64,000 nucleotides of DNA from Streptomyces roseoviridis (GTDB taxonomy: Bacteria > Actinomycetota > Actinomycetes > Streptomycetales > Streptomycetaceae): positions 1,364,001-1,428,000 of the forward strand of contig NZ_BAAAWU010000001.1 of assembly GCF_039535235.1 (NCBI RefSeq). The letters are read 5' to 3'. Below the pieces are notes generated by a model. It was not told the origin of the DNA. It searched no databases and was given only the letters and a program-made list of their open reading frames with translations. A program made the translations under genes and the position numbers. Below, piece by piece: positions 1-9,398 of the stretch (its first letter is position 1; the number at the start of each line of letters is the position of its first letter).

Positions 1-1
1 C

Positions 2-307
2 GACACCCCCGAGCGCGGCGCCTGCTACAGCCGCGAGGCCACGGCCCGTACCGCCCGGCTGCTGCCACCGGGCAGCATCCTGCGGACGGAGATCGACGTC
101 GAGCTCAAGGACCGCTACGGCCGTTACCTGTTGTACGTGTGGAACGAGAGCGGCGTCTTCGTCAACGAGTCCCTGGTGCGCAGCGGTCACGCCAAGGCCG
201 TGCTGTACGAGCCCAACGACAAGCACTGGAAGACGATGTCCGCGGCCGAGTCCGCCGCCCGCCGGTCCGGCGCGGGTCTCTGGTCCGCGTGCCCGGCGGG
301 CCGGTGA
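2..307 (+). CDS. Thermonuclease-like (SNase domain) protein, 5' truncated
   Basis: This is the C-terminal 101 residues of a staphylococcal-nuclease-fold protein; the start lies before the window. The visible part has TPERGACYSREAT, then DRYGRYLLYVW, which matches the SNase core motif around its second catalytic arginine (KYGRGLAYIYADG in the archetype), then VNESLVRSGHA and the helix ending in SGAGLW. Proteins of this family hydrolyse DNA or RNA with calcium and in Streptomyces are usually secreted or lipid-anchored. The signal region and the first catalytic residues cannot be seen. The family call is firm; catalytic activity is inferred. Confidence 0.8.
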   Translation, partial: DTPERGACYSREATARTARLLPPGSILRTEIDVELKDRYGRYLLYVWNESGVFVNESLVRSGHAKAVLYEPNDKHWKTMSAAESAARRSGAGLWSACPAGR

Positions 308-372
308 CCGGTCAGGACCTCGGCTCGGGCCTCCCCGTCGGGCCCGGGTGCTCGTGAGGGGCGTCGGGGCGG

Positions 373-2319
373 TCAGAGAGCGACGATCGTGGTCTCGGTC
401 GCCTTGACGCTGGTCCAGACGGACACCCCGTCGGCGAGGCCGAGTTCGGCGGCCGCCTGGGGGGTGATCTCGGCGACGAGGTCGGGGGCCCCGTCCGGGG
501 TGACCAGGACCCGCAGCCGGCTGCCGCTCGTGGTGATCTCGCGTACGGTGCCGGGCCAGACGTTACGGGGGCTGCCGGCGGGCCTCTCCCGGTGCACGGA
601 CACCGCCTCGGGGGCGACGATCGCGAGTGCGGGGGTGCCGGGCGGCGGGGTTTCGGCCGCGATCAGGAGCCCGCCGCCGTCGAGGGCGAGGCCGTCGGCG
701 GTGGCCGTGCCGGGCCAGGCGTTGCGGCCGAGCATCCGGGCCACCCACGGGGAGCGCGGGTGGCGGGTGACCTCGGCCGGGGCGGCGTCCTGGAGGGCGC
801 GGCCCTCGTCGAGGACCAGCACGCGGTCGGCGAGGGAGACGGCCTCCACCGGGTCGTGGGTGACGATGAGGCAGACGCCGCCGAAACCGGCCAGGTGGGT
901 GCGCAGGGTGTGCCGTACGTGTGCCCGGGTGGTCTGGTCGAGGGCGGCGAGCGGCTCGTCCAGGACCAGCAGCCTGGGGCGGGCGGCGAGCGCCCGGGCC
1001 AGCGCCACCCGCTGGGCCTGGCCGCCGGAGAGCTGCGTCGGCTTGCGGTGCGCGAGGGGGCCGACGCCGAGGCGGTCGAGCCAGGCGCGGGCCTCTCGGC
1101 GGGCCTCGGCCCGGGGGACGCCCTGGGCGCGCAGGCCGTACGCGGTGTTGGCGAGGGCGGACAGGTGCGGGAAGAGGGCGCCGTCCTGGGGGACCCAGGC
1201 GACGCGGCGGCGGTGCGGGGGCAGGCCGGTGACGTCGGTGTCGCCGAGGGTGAGGTCCGCCTGGGCGCGGGGGGTGAGGCCGAGCAGGGCCCGGAGCAGG
1301 GTGGTCTTCCCGGCGCCGTTGGGTCCGACGACGGCGATGGTGGTGCCGGGTTCGGCGTCCAGGGTGACCCGGGTGAAGCCGGTGACCCGGGCGTGCAGCG
1401 CCCATCGGCCGGTGGGGGGCGACGGGGCCGCCGGGTCGGCCGGGTGGGGGCCGGCCGGGTCCGGCCCCGCCTCGGGGGCGGCCTGGTGCGTGCGGTCGGC
1501 GGGGGTGCCGGTCCATCGGCCGCGCAGGGCGACGAGGACGCCCATGGCGATGGCGAGGAGCAGCAGCGAGACGGAGGTGGCGGCCTCGGGTTCGTCCTGG
1601 AGCAGGAGGTAGACCTGGAGCGGCAGGGTCTGGGTGGTGCCGGGGAGGTTGCCGGCGAAGGTGATCGTGGCGCCGAACTCGCCCAGTGCCCGCGCCCAGG
1701 TGAGCGCCGCTCCCGCGACGACCCCGGGCGCCACCATCGGCAGCGTGACCGTGAAGAAGACCCTGACGGGTGAGGCGCCGAGCGAGGCCGCCGTCTCCTC
1801 GTAGCGGGGCCGCAGCCCGCCGAGGGCGCCCTCCAGGCTGATGACGAGGAACGGCATGGCGACGAAGGTGGCGGCGAGGACGGCGCCGGAGGTGTGGAAC
1901 GGCAGGGTGATGCCGAAGGTGCTCTCCAGCCAGGGGCCGAGGAGCCCGCGCCTCCCGAAGGCGAGCAGCAGGGCGACGCCGCCGACGGTGGGCGGCAGGA
2001 CCATCGGCAGCAGGACCAGCGAGCGGACGAACGCCTTGCCGGGGAACGGCACACGGGCCAGCAGCCACGCCAGCGGGACGCCGAGGAGCAGGGAGAGGCC
2101 GAGGGCCCAGAAGGAGACCAGGAGCGACAGTTTCAGCGCCTCGACCGTGCCCGGCGACGTCAGGTGGTCGCCGAGTTCGCCCCACGGGGTCCGCACCAGG
2201 ATGCCGGTCAGCGGCAGCGCCAGGAACGCCACGGCCAGCAGCGCGGGCAGGGCGAGGACGAGGGGTGGCCGGGAGCTTCCCGTGCGGCGTCCGCCGACGC
2301 GGGGGTCTGCTCGTTTCAT
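373..2319 (-). CDS. modBC: Molybdate ABC transporter, fused permease and ATPase (ModB-ModC)
   Basis: A single 648-residue chain joins a ModB-type permease (about residues 1-270, some five to six membrane spans, EAA loop with EETAASLGASP) through a Pro/Ala-rich linker to a ModC-type ATPase. The ATPase shows Walker A GPNGAGKTT, signature LSGGQAQRVALARAL, Walker B RLLVLDEP and switch VTHD. A TOBE (Mop-like) oxyanion-sensing domain follows from about residue 580 to the end. In most bacteria these are two genes; the fusion is known in actinobacteria. It lies 106 bp downstream of modA on the same strand and is probably co-transcribed. Tungstate uptake is an alternative that the sequence cannot exclude. 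Confidence 0.9.
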   Translation of the reverse strand: MKRADPRVGGRRTGSSRPPLVLALPALLAVAFLALPLTGILVRTPWGELGDHLTSPGTVEALKLSLLVSFWALGLSLLLGVPLAWLLARVPFPGKAFVRSLVLLPMVLPPTVGGVALLLAFGRRGLLGPWLESTFGITLPFHTSGAVLAATFVAMPFLVISLEGALGGLRPRYEETAASLGASPVRVFFTVTLPMVAPGVVAGAALTWARALGEFGATITFAGNLPGTTQTLPLQVYLLLQDEPEAATSVSLLLLAIAMGVLVALRGRWTGTPADRTHQAAPEAGPDPAGPHPADPAAPSPPTGRWALHARVTGFTRVTLDAEPGTTIAVVGPNGAGKTTLLRALLGLTPRAQADLTLGDTDVTGLPPHRRRVAWVPQDGALFPHLSALANTAYGLRAQGVPRAEARREARAWLDRLGVGPLAHRKPTQLSGGQAQRVALARALAARPRLLVLDEPLAALDQTTRAHVRHTLRTHLAGFGGVCLIVTHDPVEAVSLADRVLVLDEGRALQDAAPAEVTRHPRSPWVARMLGRNAWPGTATADGLALDGGGLLIAAETPPPGTPALAIVAPEAVSVHRERPAGSPRNVWPGTVREITTSGSRLRVLVTPDGAPDLVAEITPQAAAELGLADGVSVWTSVKATETTIVAL

Positions 2320-2425
2320 CGTTGGTCCCGGGGGTGTGACGGCTTGGAGCGGGCGGGGACACGAGGCGCCGGGGCTGTCCGGTCCCCCGGTGCGGACAGC
2401 CCGTCACCGGGGAGGATCGCGTCGG

Positions 2426-3241
2426 TCACGGCTTCTGGAAGCCGGCGTCCCGGAGGATCTTCTGGCCCTCGGGCGAGGACAGCCAGGCGACGAACGCGGC
2501 GGCTGCCCGGGCGTTCTTCGAATCCTTGAGCGTAGCGGCGGGGTACTGCGCGATGGCGTTCTGCGCGTCGGGGATCTCGACCGCGTCGACCTTGTCGGCT
2601 GCGCTCGTGGCGTCGGTGCGGTAGACGAGGCCGGCGTCGGCCTCGCCGAGTTCGACCTTGCTGAGCACGGCGCGCACGTTGGGCTCCTGGGAGACCGGCT
2701 TCACGGTGACGTTCTGCGCGTCGAGGATCTGCTTGCTGTACTTGCCGGCCGGGACCTCCGGCGCCGCGAGGACGACCTTCAGCTTGGTGTCGGCGAGGTC
2801 CTTCAGGCCCGCGATCTTGTGCGGGTTGCCCTCGCCGGTGGCGATGACGAGCCGGTTCCGCGCGATGACGGCCGGGGTGCCGGTGTCGGCCTTCACCTTG
2901 TCCATGCTCTTGGTGTCGGCGGTCACCAGGACGTCGGCGGGCGAGCCCTGGGACACCTGGGCGACGAGTTCCTGGGAGCCGGCGAACGAGAAGGTGATCC
3001 GGGTCCCCGGGTGGGACTTCTCGTACGCGGCACCCGCCGTCTCGAACACGTCGGTGAGGGAGGCGGCGGCGAGCACGGTGAGGTTCGCCGCGGGGGTGTC
3101 GCCGCTCGCGGAGCCGGAGGCGGTGGATCCGCCGGTGCCCCTGCCGGCGTCGTCGGTGCCGCAGGCGGCGAGCGGCATGAGCAGGGCGGCGGTGAGGACG
3201 GCGGCGGTACGGCGACGGGTGCGGGTGCGGGTGACGGACAT
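2426..3241 (-). CDS. modA: Molybdate-binding lipoprotein ModA
   Basis: This 271-residue periplasmic-type binding protein delivers molybdate to the ModBC transporter. It has an Arg-rich signal peptide with lipobox LAAC near residue 28, followed by LTVLAAASLTDVFE, FSFAGSQELVAQ and GSPADVLVTAD, all typical of the ModA fold that binds MoO4 through backbone and Ser/Thr hydroxyls. The start is ATG at 3241 because CTCCTT (AAGGAG on the minus strand) lies 11 bases upstream and the lipobox then sits at the usual distance; a longer reading frame upstream has no signal peptide. It lies between the TOBE regulator and modBC. Confidence 0.92.
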   Translation of the reverse strand: MSVTRTRTRRRTAAVLTAALLMPLAACGTDDAGRGTGGSTASGSASGDTPAANLTVLAAASLTDVFETAGAAYEKSHPGTRITFSFAGSQELVAQVSQGSPADVLVTADTKSMDKVKADTGTPAVIARNRLVIATGEGNPHKIAGLKDLADTKLKVVLAAPEVPAGKYSKQILDAQNVTVKPVSQEPNVRAVLSKVELGEADAGLVYRTDATSAADKVDAVEIPDAQNAIAQYPAATLKDSKNARAAAAFVAWLSSPEGQKILRDAGFQKP

Positions 3242-3339
3242 GCGGGTCGGGCTCCTTGGAGAAGGTCTCGGGATGCGGGGCGGGCCGGTCGCGCCGACGG
3301 CCGGGGGCGTCTGTACGCGGACCCGCGTGAGGTGAGGTC

Positions 3340-3729
3340 TCAGGTGCGGTCGATGTGCACGCTGGTCGACTTCACGCGGGCGGTGGCCTGCACGCCGACT
3401 TCCAGTCCCAGTTCCTCCACGGCCTCCCGGGTGAGGAGGGAGACCAGGCGGTGGGGTCCGGCCTGGACGGTGACCTGGGCGGCGAGGTCGCCGAGCTTGA
3501 TCGCGGTGACGATCCCCGGGAACGCGTTGCGCGCGGAGGTGTACGACGCGTCGTCGTCCTCGCCCTGTCCGATCTCCACCGAGAAGGCGGCCAGTGACCT
3601 CCCGTCGATCACGCGCCGCCCGCTCTCGTCGCGGTGGGTCGCGACCCGGCCCGCGTCGGCCCAGCGCCGTGCGGTGTCGGGGCTGACGCCGAGGAGCCGC
3701 GCGGCCTGTCCGATGGTGTAGGACTGCAT
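3340..3729 (-). CDS. MerR-type HTH / TOBE molybdate-responsive regulator
   Basis: A 129-residue protein with an N-terminal MerR-like helix-turn-helix (YTIGQAARLLGVSPDTARRW, residues 3-22). A single TOBE/Mop domain follows (about 55-125; RNAFPGIVTAIKLGDLAAQV), a fold that binds molybdate or tungstate. It is the first gene of the mod operon and most likely senses intracellular molybdate and controls the genes below it. I chose ATG 3729 over the in-frame GTG at 3738 because TACGGT, a -10 element with an 18-bp spacer to TTGCAG, ends 7 bases before it. That predicts a leaderless mRNA beginning at this ATG. The GTG would lie inside the -10 box. Confidence 0.8.
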   Translation of the reverse strand: MQSYTIGQAARLLGVSPDTARRWADAGRVATHRDESGRRVIDGRSLAAFSVEIGQGEDDDASYTSARNAFPGIVTAIKLGDLAAQVTVQAGPHRLVSLLTREAVEELGLEVGVQATARVKSTSVHIDRT

Positions 3730-4048
3730 ATGCGTCACCGTAGGCCGTCCTCGATCTCATCTGCAACAAGTCTGTGGGACTGTCCATGGCGGATGCGAGG
3801 AGGGCCGTAGGAAGCGACGAGGGCCGTGGGCGGTGGTCTCACCGCTCGGACGGGACGGGGCGACCGGGGTGCAGGGGCACGATCCCCACCCGAGCGGTCG
3901 CGCGCGGCCTGCCCCGTGCCGGGCGACGCCACATCCGTACTCCAGGGGGTGTCTCGCGCGACTCCAGGGGTGTCTCCCGGCGCCCGTGTAGGCCGCGGCA
4001 TCAGGGGTACCCGCCGGGCGCCGCACGACCCGGAGGAGATGAGGAGCC
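3730..4048. promoter_or_regulatory. Divergent intergenic region, mod operon promoter and direct repeat
   Basis: This 319-bp gap separates the leftward mod operon from the rightward SPW gene. On the minus strand TTGCAG (3761-3766), an 18-bp spacer and TACGGT (3737-3742) form a vegetative-type promoter that would start transcription at the ATG of the regulator. An imperfect 22-bp tandem repeat (actccaggggg-tgtctc type) spans 3939-3981. No gene is seen. A GGAGGAG ribosome site at 4032-4038 and GAGGAG at 4041-4046 precede the SPW gene. Confidence 0.5.
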
Positions 4049-4471
4049 ATGGTGATCCACATCGACCGGGGGCTGAAGCCCCGGGTGGCCAACCCGCCGC
4101 ACGTCCTGCGTCAGGGGGCGCACGATCAGCTCCTCGGCCTGCTCATGCTGGTGGTCTCGGCGGTGCTCCTGCTGATGCCGATGGCCACGCAGACCGGCCC
4201 CAAGGACGCGCAGATCAACGAGATGCTGGTCGGACTCGTCGTCGCGTTCACCGCGGGCCGGCGCGTCTACCGCGGCGGTGGCCTGTGGTCCGACGCCGTC
4301 GTGGGTCTCGCGGGCGTGTGGCTGGTGATCTCGCCGTTCGTCCTCGACGCGCAGAACACGGCCGTGCACACGGCCGACCGGATGCTCGCGATCGTGGCCG
4401 GCGGCGTTCTGGTGGTGCTGAGCGCCGCGTCCATGGTGCTGTGGTGGCTGGACCGCCGCCGCACCGCCTAA
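4049..4471 (+). CDS. SPW-repeat integral membrane protein
   Basis: A 140-residue protein with about four membrane segments and the SPW-repeat hallmark in GVWLVISPFVL (about residues 89-99), preceded by a related helix pair (HDQLLGLLMLVVSAVLLL). The family is named for its sequence repeat; no biochemical role is known to me. A strong ribosome site directly precedes the ATG. It stands alone, divergent from the mod operon and convergent with the small gene behind ctaD. Confidence 0.75.
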   Translation: MVIHIDRGLKPRVANPPHVLRQGAHDQLLGLLMLVVSAVLLLMPMATQTGPKDAQINEMLVGLVVAFTAGRRVYRGGGLWSDAVVGLAGVWLVISPFVLDAQNTAVHTADRMLAIVAGGVLVVLSAASMVLWWLDRRRTA

Positions 4472-4486
4472 CCGACCCCGCACCGC

Positions 4487-4924
4487 CTAACCGACGCCGC
4501 GCACCACGACCGCCAGCACCGCCGACAGGGCGCCGCCGAGGCCCAGGGCGGTGGCGACCAGTCGGCGGCGCAGGAGCGCGTAGCGCCGGCCGTACTCCTC
4601 CCGGAGCTCCTCCGCGCGGGCGACGGTGGCCTGCAGCATCCGGCGCCGCAGGGCCAGGTACTCCTGCTCGAACAGGCGGGCCGCCTCCGCCTCCTCCCGG
4701 GCACCCAGCCAGGGCAGCCGGCGGGCGAAGGCGAGGCCGGCCTCAGCGGCCTCGTCGCGGGCGCGCTGGGCGAGCAGGTAGCCCTCGAGCCGGTTGATGC
4801 CGGCGGCGGCCTCCGCCGTGAGGGCGTGCCGGTCGCCGGCCGGGTGCCCGGTCGGCCGCGGTGAGCCGCCGTCGTCCTCGTGGTCCACGGAGCCGTACGG
4901 CTCACCACGGCTCGGCACGGTCAT
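4487..4924 (-). CDS. Hypothetical protein coupled to ctaD, coiled coil with C-terminal membrane anchor
   Basis: This 145-residue protein is not recognised. It has a charged N-terminus ([18 protein letters not shown]), a long helical stretch rich in Glu, Arg and Ala (about residues 38-120) and a single C-terminal membrane segment ([20 protein letters not shown]). Its ATG overlaps the ctaD stop (ATGA, 4921-4924), so translation is coupled to cytochrome oxidase subunit I. A role in assembly or as a small accessory subunit of the oxidase is possible, but only context supports it. Confidence 0.6.
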   Translation of the reverse strand: MTVPSRGEPYGSVDHEDDGGSPRPTGHPAGDRHALTAEAAAGINRLEGYLLAQRARDEAAEAGLAFARRLPWLGAREEAEAARLFEQEYLALRRRMLQATVARAEELREEYGRRYALLRRRLVATALGLGGALSAVLAVVVRGVG

Positions 4925-6642
4925 GCGTCCCGGCCGCCCTGGGGCTTCTGCGCCGCGCCGGGATCGTCGATGACGTCCCGCTTGTGCGCGCGGCCGTAGT
5001 CGAGGGCCGCGAGGCTCGGGAAGTTGAGGTCGAAGGCGGGCGATTCGGAGCGGATGCGCGGCAGGGTGAGGAAGTTGTGGCGGGGCGGTGGGCAGGAGGT
5101 GGCCCACTCCAGGGAGCGGCCGAAGCCCCAGGGGTCGTCGACGGTGACGCGCGGGGCGGTCTTGGCCGTCTTCCAGACGTTGTAGAAGAACGGCAGCGTG
5201 GACATGCCGAGGAGGAAGGCGCCGATGGAGGAGACGGTGTTGAGCGCGGTGAAGCCGTCGGCGTGCAGATAGTCGGCGTAACGGCGGGGCATTCCTTCCG
5301 CTCCGAGCCAGTGCTGCACGAGGAAGGTGCCGTGGAAGCCGACGAACAGCGACCAGAAGTGGATCTTCCCGAGGCGTTCGTCGAGCATCGTGCCGGTCAT
5401 CTTCGGCCACCAGAAGTAGAAGCCGGCGAACATCGCGAAGACGACCGTGCCGAAGACCACGTAGTGGAAGTGCGCGACGACGAAGTACGTGTCGGTGACG
5501 TGGAAGTCCATCGGGGGCGAGGCGAGGATGATGCCGGTGAGGCCGCCGAACAGGAAGGTGACGAGGAAGCCGATCGACCACAGCATCGGCGTCTCGAAGG
5601 AGAGCGATCCCTTCCACATCGTGCCGATCCAGTTGAAGAACTTCACGCCGGTCGGCACCGCGATGAGGAAGGTCATGAAGGAGAAGAAGGGCAGCAGCAC
5701 CGCGCCGGTGGCGAACATGTGGTGCGCCCAGACGGTGACCGACAGGCCCGCGATGGCGATCGTCGCCGCGACCAGCCCGATGTAGCCGAAGAGCGGCTTG
5801 CGGGAGAAGACGGGGAAGATCTCGCTGACGATGCCGAAGAACGGCAGGGCGATGATGTAGACCTCGGGGTGCCCGAAGAACCAGAACAGGTGCTGCCAGA
5901 GCAGGGCTCCGCCGTTGGCCGGGTCGTAGACGTGCGCGCCGAACTGCCGGTCGGCCTCCAGCGCGAACAGGGCCGCCGCCAGGACCGGGAAGGCGAGCAG
6001 GACGAGCACCGACGTCAGCAGGACGTTCCAGGTGAAGATCGGCATTCGGAACATCGTCATGCCCGGAGCGCGCATGCAGATGATCGTGGTGATGAAGTTG
6101 ACCGCGCCCAGGATCGTGCCGAAGCCGCCGAGCGCGAGTCCCATGATCCACATGTCACCGCCGACGTAGGGCGTGCGTTCGCCGCCGCTGAGCGGCGTGT
6201 AGGCGGTCCAGCCGAAGTCGGCGGTGCCCTGCGTGGTGAAGATCCCCGCGAACGCGATCAGGCCGCCGAAGAGGAACAGCCAGTACGAGAACATGTTCAG
6301 GCGGGGGAAGGCCACGTCCGGCGAGCCGATCTGCAGGGGCATGATCGCGTTGGCGAAGCCGGCGAAGGTGGGTGTCGCGAAGAGCAGCAGCATCACCGTG
6401 CCGTGCAGGGTGAACGCCTGGTTGTACTGCTCCGCCGAGACGATCTGCAGACCCGGCCGCGCCAGTTCCGCGCGGATCACCAGCGCCAGCAGGCCGCCGA
6501 GCAGGAAGAAGACGAAGGACGTGATCAGGTAGAGGTGCCCGATCTTCTTGTGGTCCGTCGTGGTCAGCCAGTCCACGACGATCTGTCCCCTGCTCCTCCT
6601 TTCCACCGGTACGAGGGTGGGCGGCTCCGTGGACGTGACCAT
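4921..6642 (-). CDS. ctaD: Cytochrome c oxidase subunit I (CtaD), stand-alone copy
   Basis: A 573-residue heme-copper oxidase subunit I of the aa3 type. It has the N-terminal TTDHKKIG (28-35), the heme a His region [12 protein letters not shown], the active-site [15 protein letters not shown] with the cross-linked His/Tyr, the K-channel region, [10 protein letters not shown] for CuB, and HFHYVVFGT carrying both heme histidines. It reduces oxygen to water and pumps protons in the plasma membrane. The start is ATG 6642 with GGAG 4-8 bases upstream; the 52 extra upstream codons carry no recognisable sequence. No ctaC, ctaE or qcr genes lie nearby, so this is probably the second, isolated ctaD paralog common in Streptomyces. 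Confidence 0.95.
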   Translation of the reverse strand: MVTSTEPPTLVPVERRSRGQIVVDWLTTTDHKKIGHLYLITSFVFFLLGGLLALVIRAELARPGLQIVSAEQYNQAFTLHGTVMLLLFATPTFAGFANAIMPLQIGSPDVAFPRLNMFSYWLFLFGGLIAFAGIFTTQGTADFGWTAYTPLSGGERTPYVGGDMWIMGLALGGFGTILGAVNFITTIICMRAPGMTMFRMPIFTWNVLLTSVLVLLAFPVLAAALFALEADRQFGAHVYDPANGGALLWQHLFWFFGHPEVYIIALPFFGIVSEIFPVFSRKPLFGYIGLVAATIAIAGLSVTVWAHHMFATGAVLLPFFSFMTFLIAVPTGVKFFNWIGTMWKGSLSFETPMLWSIGFLVTFLFGGLTGIILASPPMDFHVTDTYFVVAHFHYVVFGTVVFAMFAGFYFWWPKMTGTMLDERLGKIHFWSLFVGFHGTFLVQHWLGAEGMPRRYADYLHADGFTALNTVSSIGAFLLGMSTLPFFYNVWKTAKTAPRVTVDDPWGFGRSLEWATSCPPPRHNFLTLPRIRSESPAFDLNFPSLAALDYGRAHKRDVIDDPGAAQKPQGGRDA

Positions 6643-6865
6643 GGGAACTCCGGTGAGGGCGACGGGGTGAACGCGGGGCGGAGCGACCTTAGCCAGGTGG
6701 CCTGCGGCGGGGCCGCCAGGACACGGCCGCCCGGCCTCAGTCGCTTCATCACACCGGCGCTGACCTGCGGGTACGCGGGGCCGCCCCCCGAACATCATCC
6801 GTTCGGCGGAGGGGGGCGCGGGCGTCCACGCGGCTGATCCGCGGGCGCCCCCCGGGCCGCCGGGG

Positions 6866-7087
6866 TCACCATTCGGGGTGGACGTCGTGGCTGTCGTAAC
6901 GGGTGCCCGTCGGGGTGATCCAGGGCCTGAAGCGGCCGGGCCCGGACTGCTCGTGCGCGTAGACGACGGGTTCGCCGGTGTCGTCGGTGACGATGACAGC
7001 CCCCGTCTTCTGCGCGTACCGCAGGGCGTGGGTCCAGTGCCGGCCGCGGTGGCCGGTGCGGTAGTCGGGGATCTTGCACTGGGTCAT
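6866..7087 (-). CDS. Small conserved hypothetical protein
   Basis: A 73-residue soluble, basic and aromatic-rich protein (ends DSHDVHPEW; centre [20 protein letters not shown]). It begins with ATG after an adequate purine-rich site. I do not recognise a domain. An AT-richer stretch at 7164-7195 upstream may hold its promoter, but the candidate -10 (TATATC) and -35 boxes are only 15 bp apart. It lies between ctaD and an XRE regulator on the same strand. Confidence 0.55.
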   Translation of the reverse strand: MTQCKIPDYRTGHRGRHWTHALRYAQKTGAVIVTDDTGEPVVYAHEQSGPGRFRPWITPTGTRYDSHDVHPEW

Positions 7088-7205
7088 GGGGTTCTCACCG
7101 CCGTGAAGCCGCGGTTGCGGGCCCGCGTCCGCGGAGCGCGGGCGCCCGGCCGGCGCCGAACAGGCCGATATACCCGCTGTCCGTCATTTTGAACGCCCGT
7201 GTCCG

Positions 7206-7916
7206 TCAGGGCGCGGAGGGTGGCGGCGAGTCGTGGCCGACGAGGTCGAGGAAGCGGTCGGACAGGGCGTTCAGCCACGCGGCCCGTTCCGTGGCGATCT
7301 CCTTCAGGCGGGTGTCGTCGCTGCGGGCGACGAGGTGGCCCATGTAGCGCTCGTTGAAACGGGCGTACTCCTGGTGCAGCGTCCGCAGCGCGTGGGCCAC
7401 CGGCCGCTCGCGGGTGCCGAGGAGACGGGCGAGGGTGGCGGTGTGCTGTTTCCAGCGGCCTTCGACGGCCTGGCGGAGCAGGCCGTCGAGTTCCCCGGCG
7501 CGGCCGATGACGCCGCGCAGTTCGTCCGCCTCGAGGCCGAGGGAGTCGGCGAGCAGGAGCGTCTGCCGGTCGGTGCCGTTCCAGCGGTGCTCCCGCTCGG
7601 CACGCAGGTAGTCGCGCGGGTCCATGCCGATGCGCCGGGCCAGCCGCTCGGCGGTGAGCTGCCGGGCCAGGCGGTGTTCGCGCAGGGATCGCGGCCGCAG
7701 GTCCATCAGGACGGGCACCGGGCACCACAGCGCGTCGGCGAGCGCGAAGAGTTCGGCCTCGGTCGGCGCCATCGCCCCCGACTCCCATGCCAGGAGGACC
7801 GCCACGGGGCGGCGCACTCCCAGCTGCGCCATGACGGAGACGACCTGTCCGGGGTCCAGGCCGATGCGCTCGCGCGCGGCGCGGGCCTGGGCGGGAGAGA
7901 AGGGAGGGTGGGACAC
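7206..7916 (-). CDS. XRE-family transcriptional regulator, duplicated HTH
   Basis: A 236-residue protein with two Cro/C1-type regions: FSPAQARAARERIGLDPGQV to about residue 70, and LREHRLARQLTAERLARRIG from about 78 to 120. A helical C-terminal half follows (HALRTLHQEYARFNERYMGH) that is probably an oligomerisation domain. It starts with GTG 7916, preceded by GAGGTGAT. It lies 57 bp behind an NCS2 permease gene on the same strand and may be co-transcribed with it, so control of nucleobase uptake is plausible but not shown. Confidence 0.75.
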   Translation of the reverse strand: MSHPPFSPAQARAARERIGLDPGQVVSVMAQLGVRRPVAVLLAWESGAMAPTEAELFALADALWCPVPVLMDLRPRSLREHRLARQLTAERLARRIGMDPRDYLRAEREHRWNGTDRQTLLLADSLGLEADELRGVIGRAGELDGLLRQAVEGRWKQHTATLARLLGTRERPVAHALRTLHQEYARFNERYMGHLVARSDDTRLKEIATERAAWLNALSDRFLDLVGHDSPPPSAP

Positions 7917-7973
7917 GTGCGGATCACCTCGGTGGGCGCTTCCCGGAGCGGTGGCGCCGGGGAGCGGTGGGGG

Positions 7974-9398
7974 TCAGCGGGCCGTGGTGGTCTGCGGTCC
8001 GGTCCCGTCGTCGTACGCGGCCAGGCCGTCCCAGTCGATGTCCTGCCGGGTGCGGCGGCTCTCCAGGACGTGGAAGAACAGGTTCAGCAGGACGGCCGTG
8101 AGGGTGCCGAGGGTGATGCCGCTGCCGAGGACGGCCCGCACTTCGGTCGGCATGCGCTCGAAGAAGGGCGCGACGGCCGTCGGGAGCATGGCGGCGCCGA
8201 GGCTGACGGCCAGGATGACGGCGTTGCGCTCCTCGCGCAGGTCGACCTTGGCGAGGATCTGGATGCCGACGGTGGCGACCATGCCGAACATGGCGACGGC
8301 CGCCGCGCCGAGCACCGGGTGCGGGACGGAGGCGACCAGGGCGCCGGCCTTGGGCACCAGGCCGAGGCCGATCATGAGGACGCCGGCCGCGACGACGACG
8401 AAGCGGCTGGTGACGCGGGAGATGCGGACCAGGCCGATGTTCTCGGCGAACGCCACGTACGGGAAGGAGTTGAACACCCCGCCGAGGACGGTGGCGACGC
8501 CGTCGGCGCGCAGCGCGCGGCTGACCGTCTCGCCATCGACCTTGCGGCCGGTGATCTCGCCCATGGCGTACACGTCCCCGGTCGTCTCGACCATGGTGAT
8601 GAGCATGACGACGACCATCGCCAGCATGGGGAAGACCGAGAACTGCGGCAGGCCGAAGTGGAAGGGGGTGCTGACGCCCAGCCAGTCGGCCTGGTGGACC
8701 GTGCCGAACTCGACGTCGCCGAGCAGCCAGGCGACGGTGGTCCCGCCGACGAGTCCGAGCAGCACCGCGACGCTGCGCAGGAAGGGGCCGCCGAAGCGCA
8801 CCACGAGCAGGATGAACAGCAGGGTTCCGCCCGCGTACGCGAGGTGGGCGGGGTCTCCGTAGCCGGGGCCGCCCATGAGGGCCGCGCCGCCGCCGACGTC
8901 CTGGAGGGCCACCGGGATGAGGACGACGCCGATGACGGTGAGGAGGGTGCCGGTGACGATCGGGGGGAAGTACGCGGTCAGGCGTCCGGCGAACGGGGCG
9001 AAGAGGAAGGCGGCGACGCCGCCGGTGATCACGGCGCCGTACACGACCAGGAGGCCGGCGGTGCCGCCGCCCGCGCCCTGGCCGATGGCGATCATCGGCG
9101 AGACGGCCGTGAAGGTCGCGCCCTGGACGAGCGGCAGCCGGGCGCCGATCCGCCAGAAGCCCCAGGCCTGGATGATGGTGGCGATGCCGGCGGTGACCAG
9201 GTCGGCGTTGATGAGGTAGACGAGTTCCTGCCGCGAGAGGCCGAGGCTGCTGCCCAGGATCACCGGTACGAGCACGGCACCGGCGTAGAAGGCCAGGACG
9301 TGCTGGAATCCGTAGAGCGCGAGGGTGGGGAGCGGGAGGACCTCGTCCACCGGGTGGCCGGTGGTGAGGGGTCGCCGGCGCGAGGACAGTGGTGCCAT
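7974..9398 (-). CDS. NCS2 nucleobase:cation symporter (uracil/xanthine permease family)
   Basis: A 474-residue permease with about 14 membrane segments. Hallmarks are ALYGFQHVLAFYAGAVLVP near the N-terminus, the acidic helix ITMVETTGDVYAMGEI and the NAT signature ENIGLVRISR. The signature begins with Glu, as in uracil and some purine carriers, rather than Gln as in xanthine/urate carriers, and has Ser where the consensus has Thr. The start is ATG 9398, because the longer reading frame adds 62 Pro/Arg-rich residues. It is divergent from a second NCS2 gene across a 523-bp gap. The exact substrate is unknown. Confidence 0.88.
   Translation of the reverse strand: MAPLSSRRRPLTTGHPVDEVLPLPTLALYGFQHVLAFYAGAVLVPVILGSSLGLSRQELVYLINADLVTAGIATIIQAWGFWRIGARLPLVQGATFTAVSPMIAIGQGAGGGTAGLLVVYGAVITGGVAAFLFAPFAGRLTAYFPPIVTGTLLTVIGVVLIPVALQDVGGGAALMGGPGYGDPAHLAYAGGTLLFILLVVRFGGPFLRSVAVLLGLVGGTTVAWLLGDVEFGTVHQADWLGVSTPFHFGLPQFSVFPMLAMVVVMLITMVETTGDVYAMGEITGRKVDGETVSRALRADGVATVLGGVFNSFPYVAFAENIGLVRISRVTSRFVVVAAGVLMIGLGLVPKAGALVASVPHPVLGAAAVAMFGMVATVGIQILAKVDLREERNAVILAVSLGAAMLPTAVAPFFERMPTEVRAVLGSGITLGTLTAVLLNLFFHVLESRRTRQDIDWDGLAAYDDGTGPQTTTAR

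Noticed and set aside
2426..3787. 453-codon version of modA
   Set aside because: The signal peptide and ribosome site place the start at 3241; the upstream part is read from the regulator gene region in the wrong frame.
4861..6837. 658-codon plus-strand frame opposite ctaD
   Set aside because: The opposite strand encodes an unmistakable cytochrome oxidase subunit I.
7164..7193. Promoter of the 73-residue protein gene
   Set aside because: The hexamers resemble consensus but the spacer is only 15 bp.
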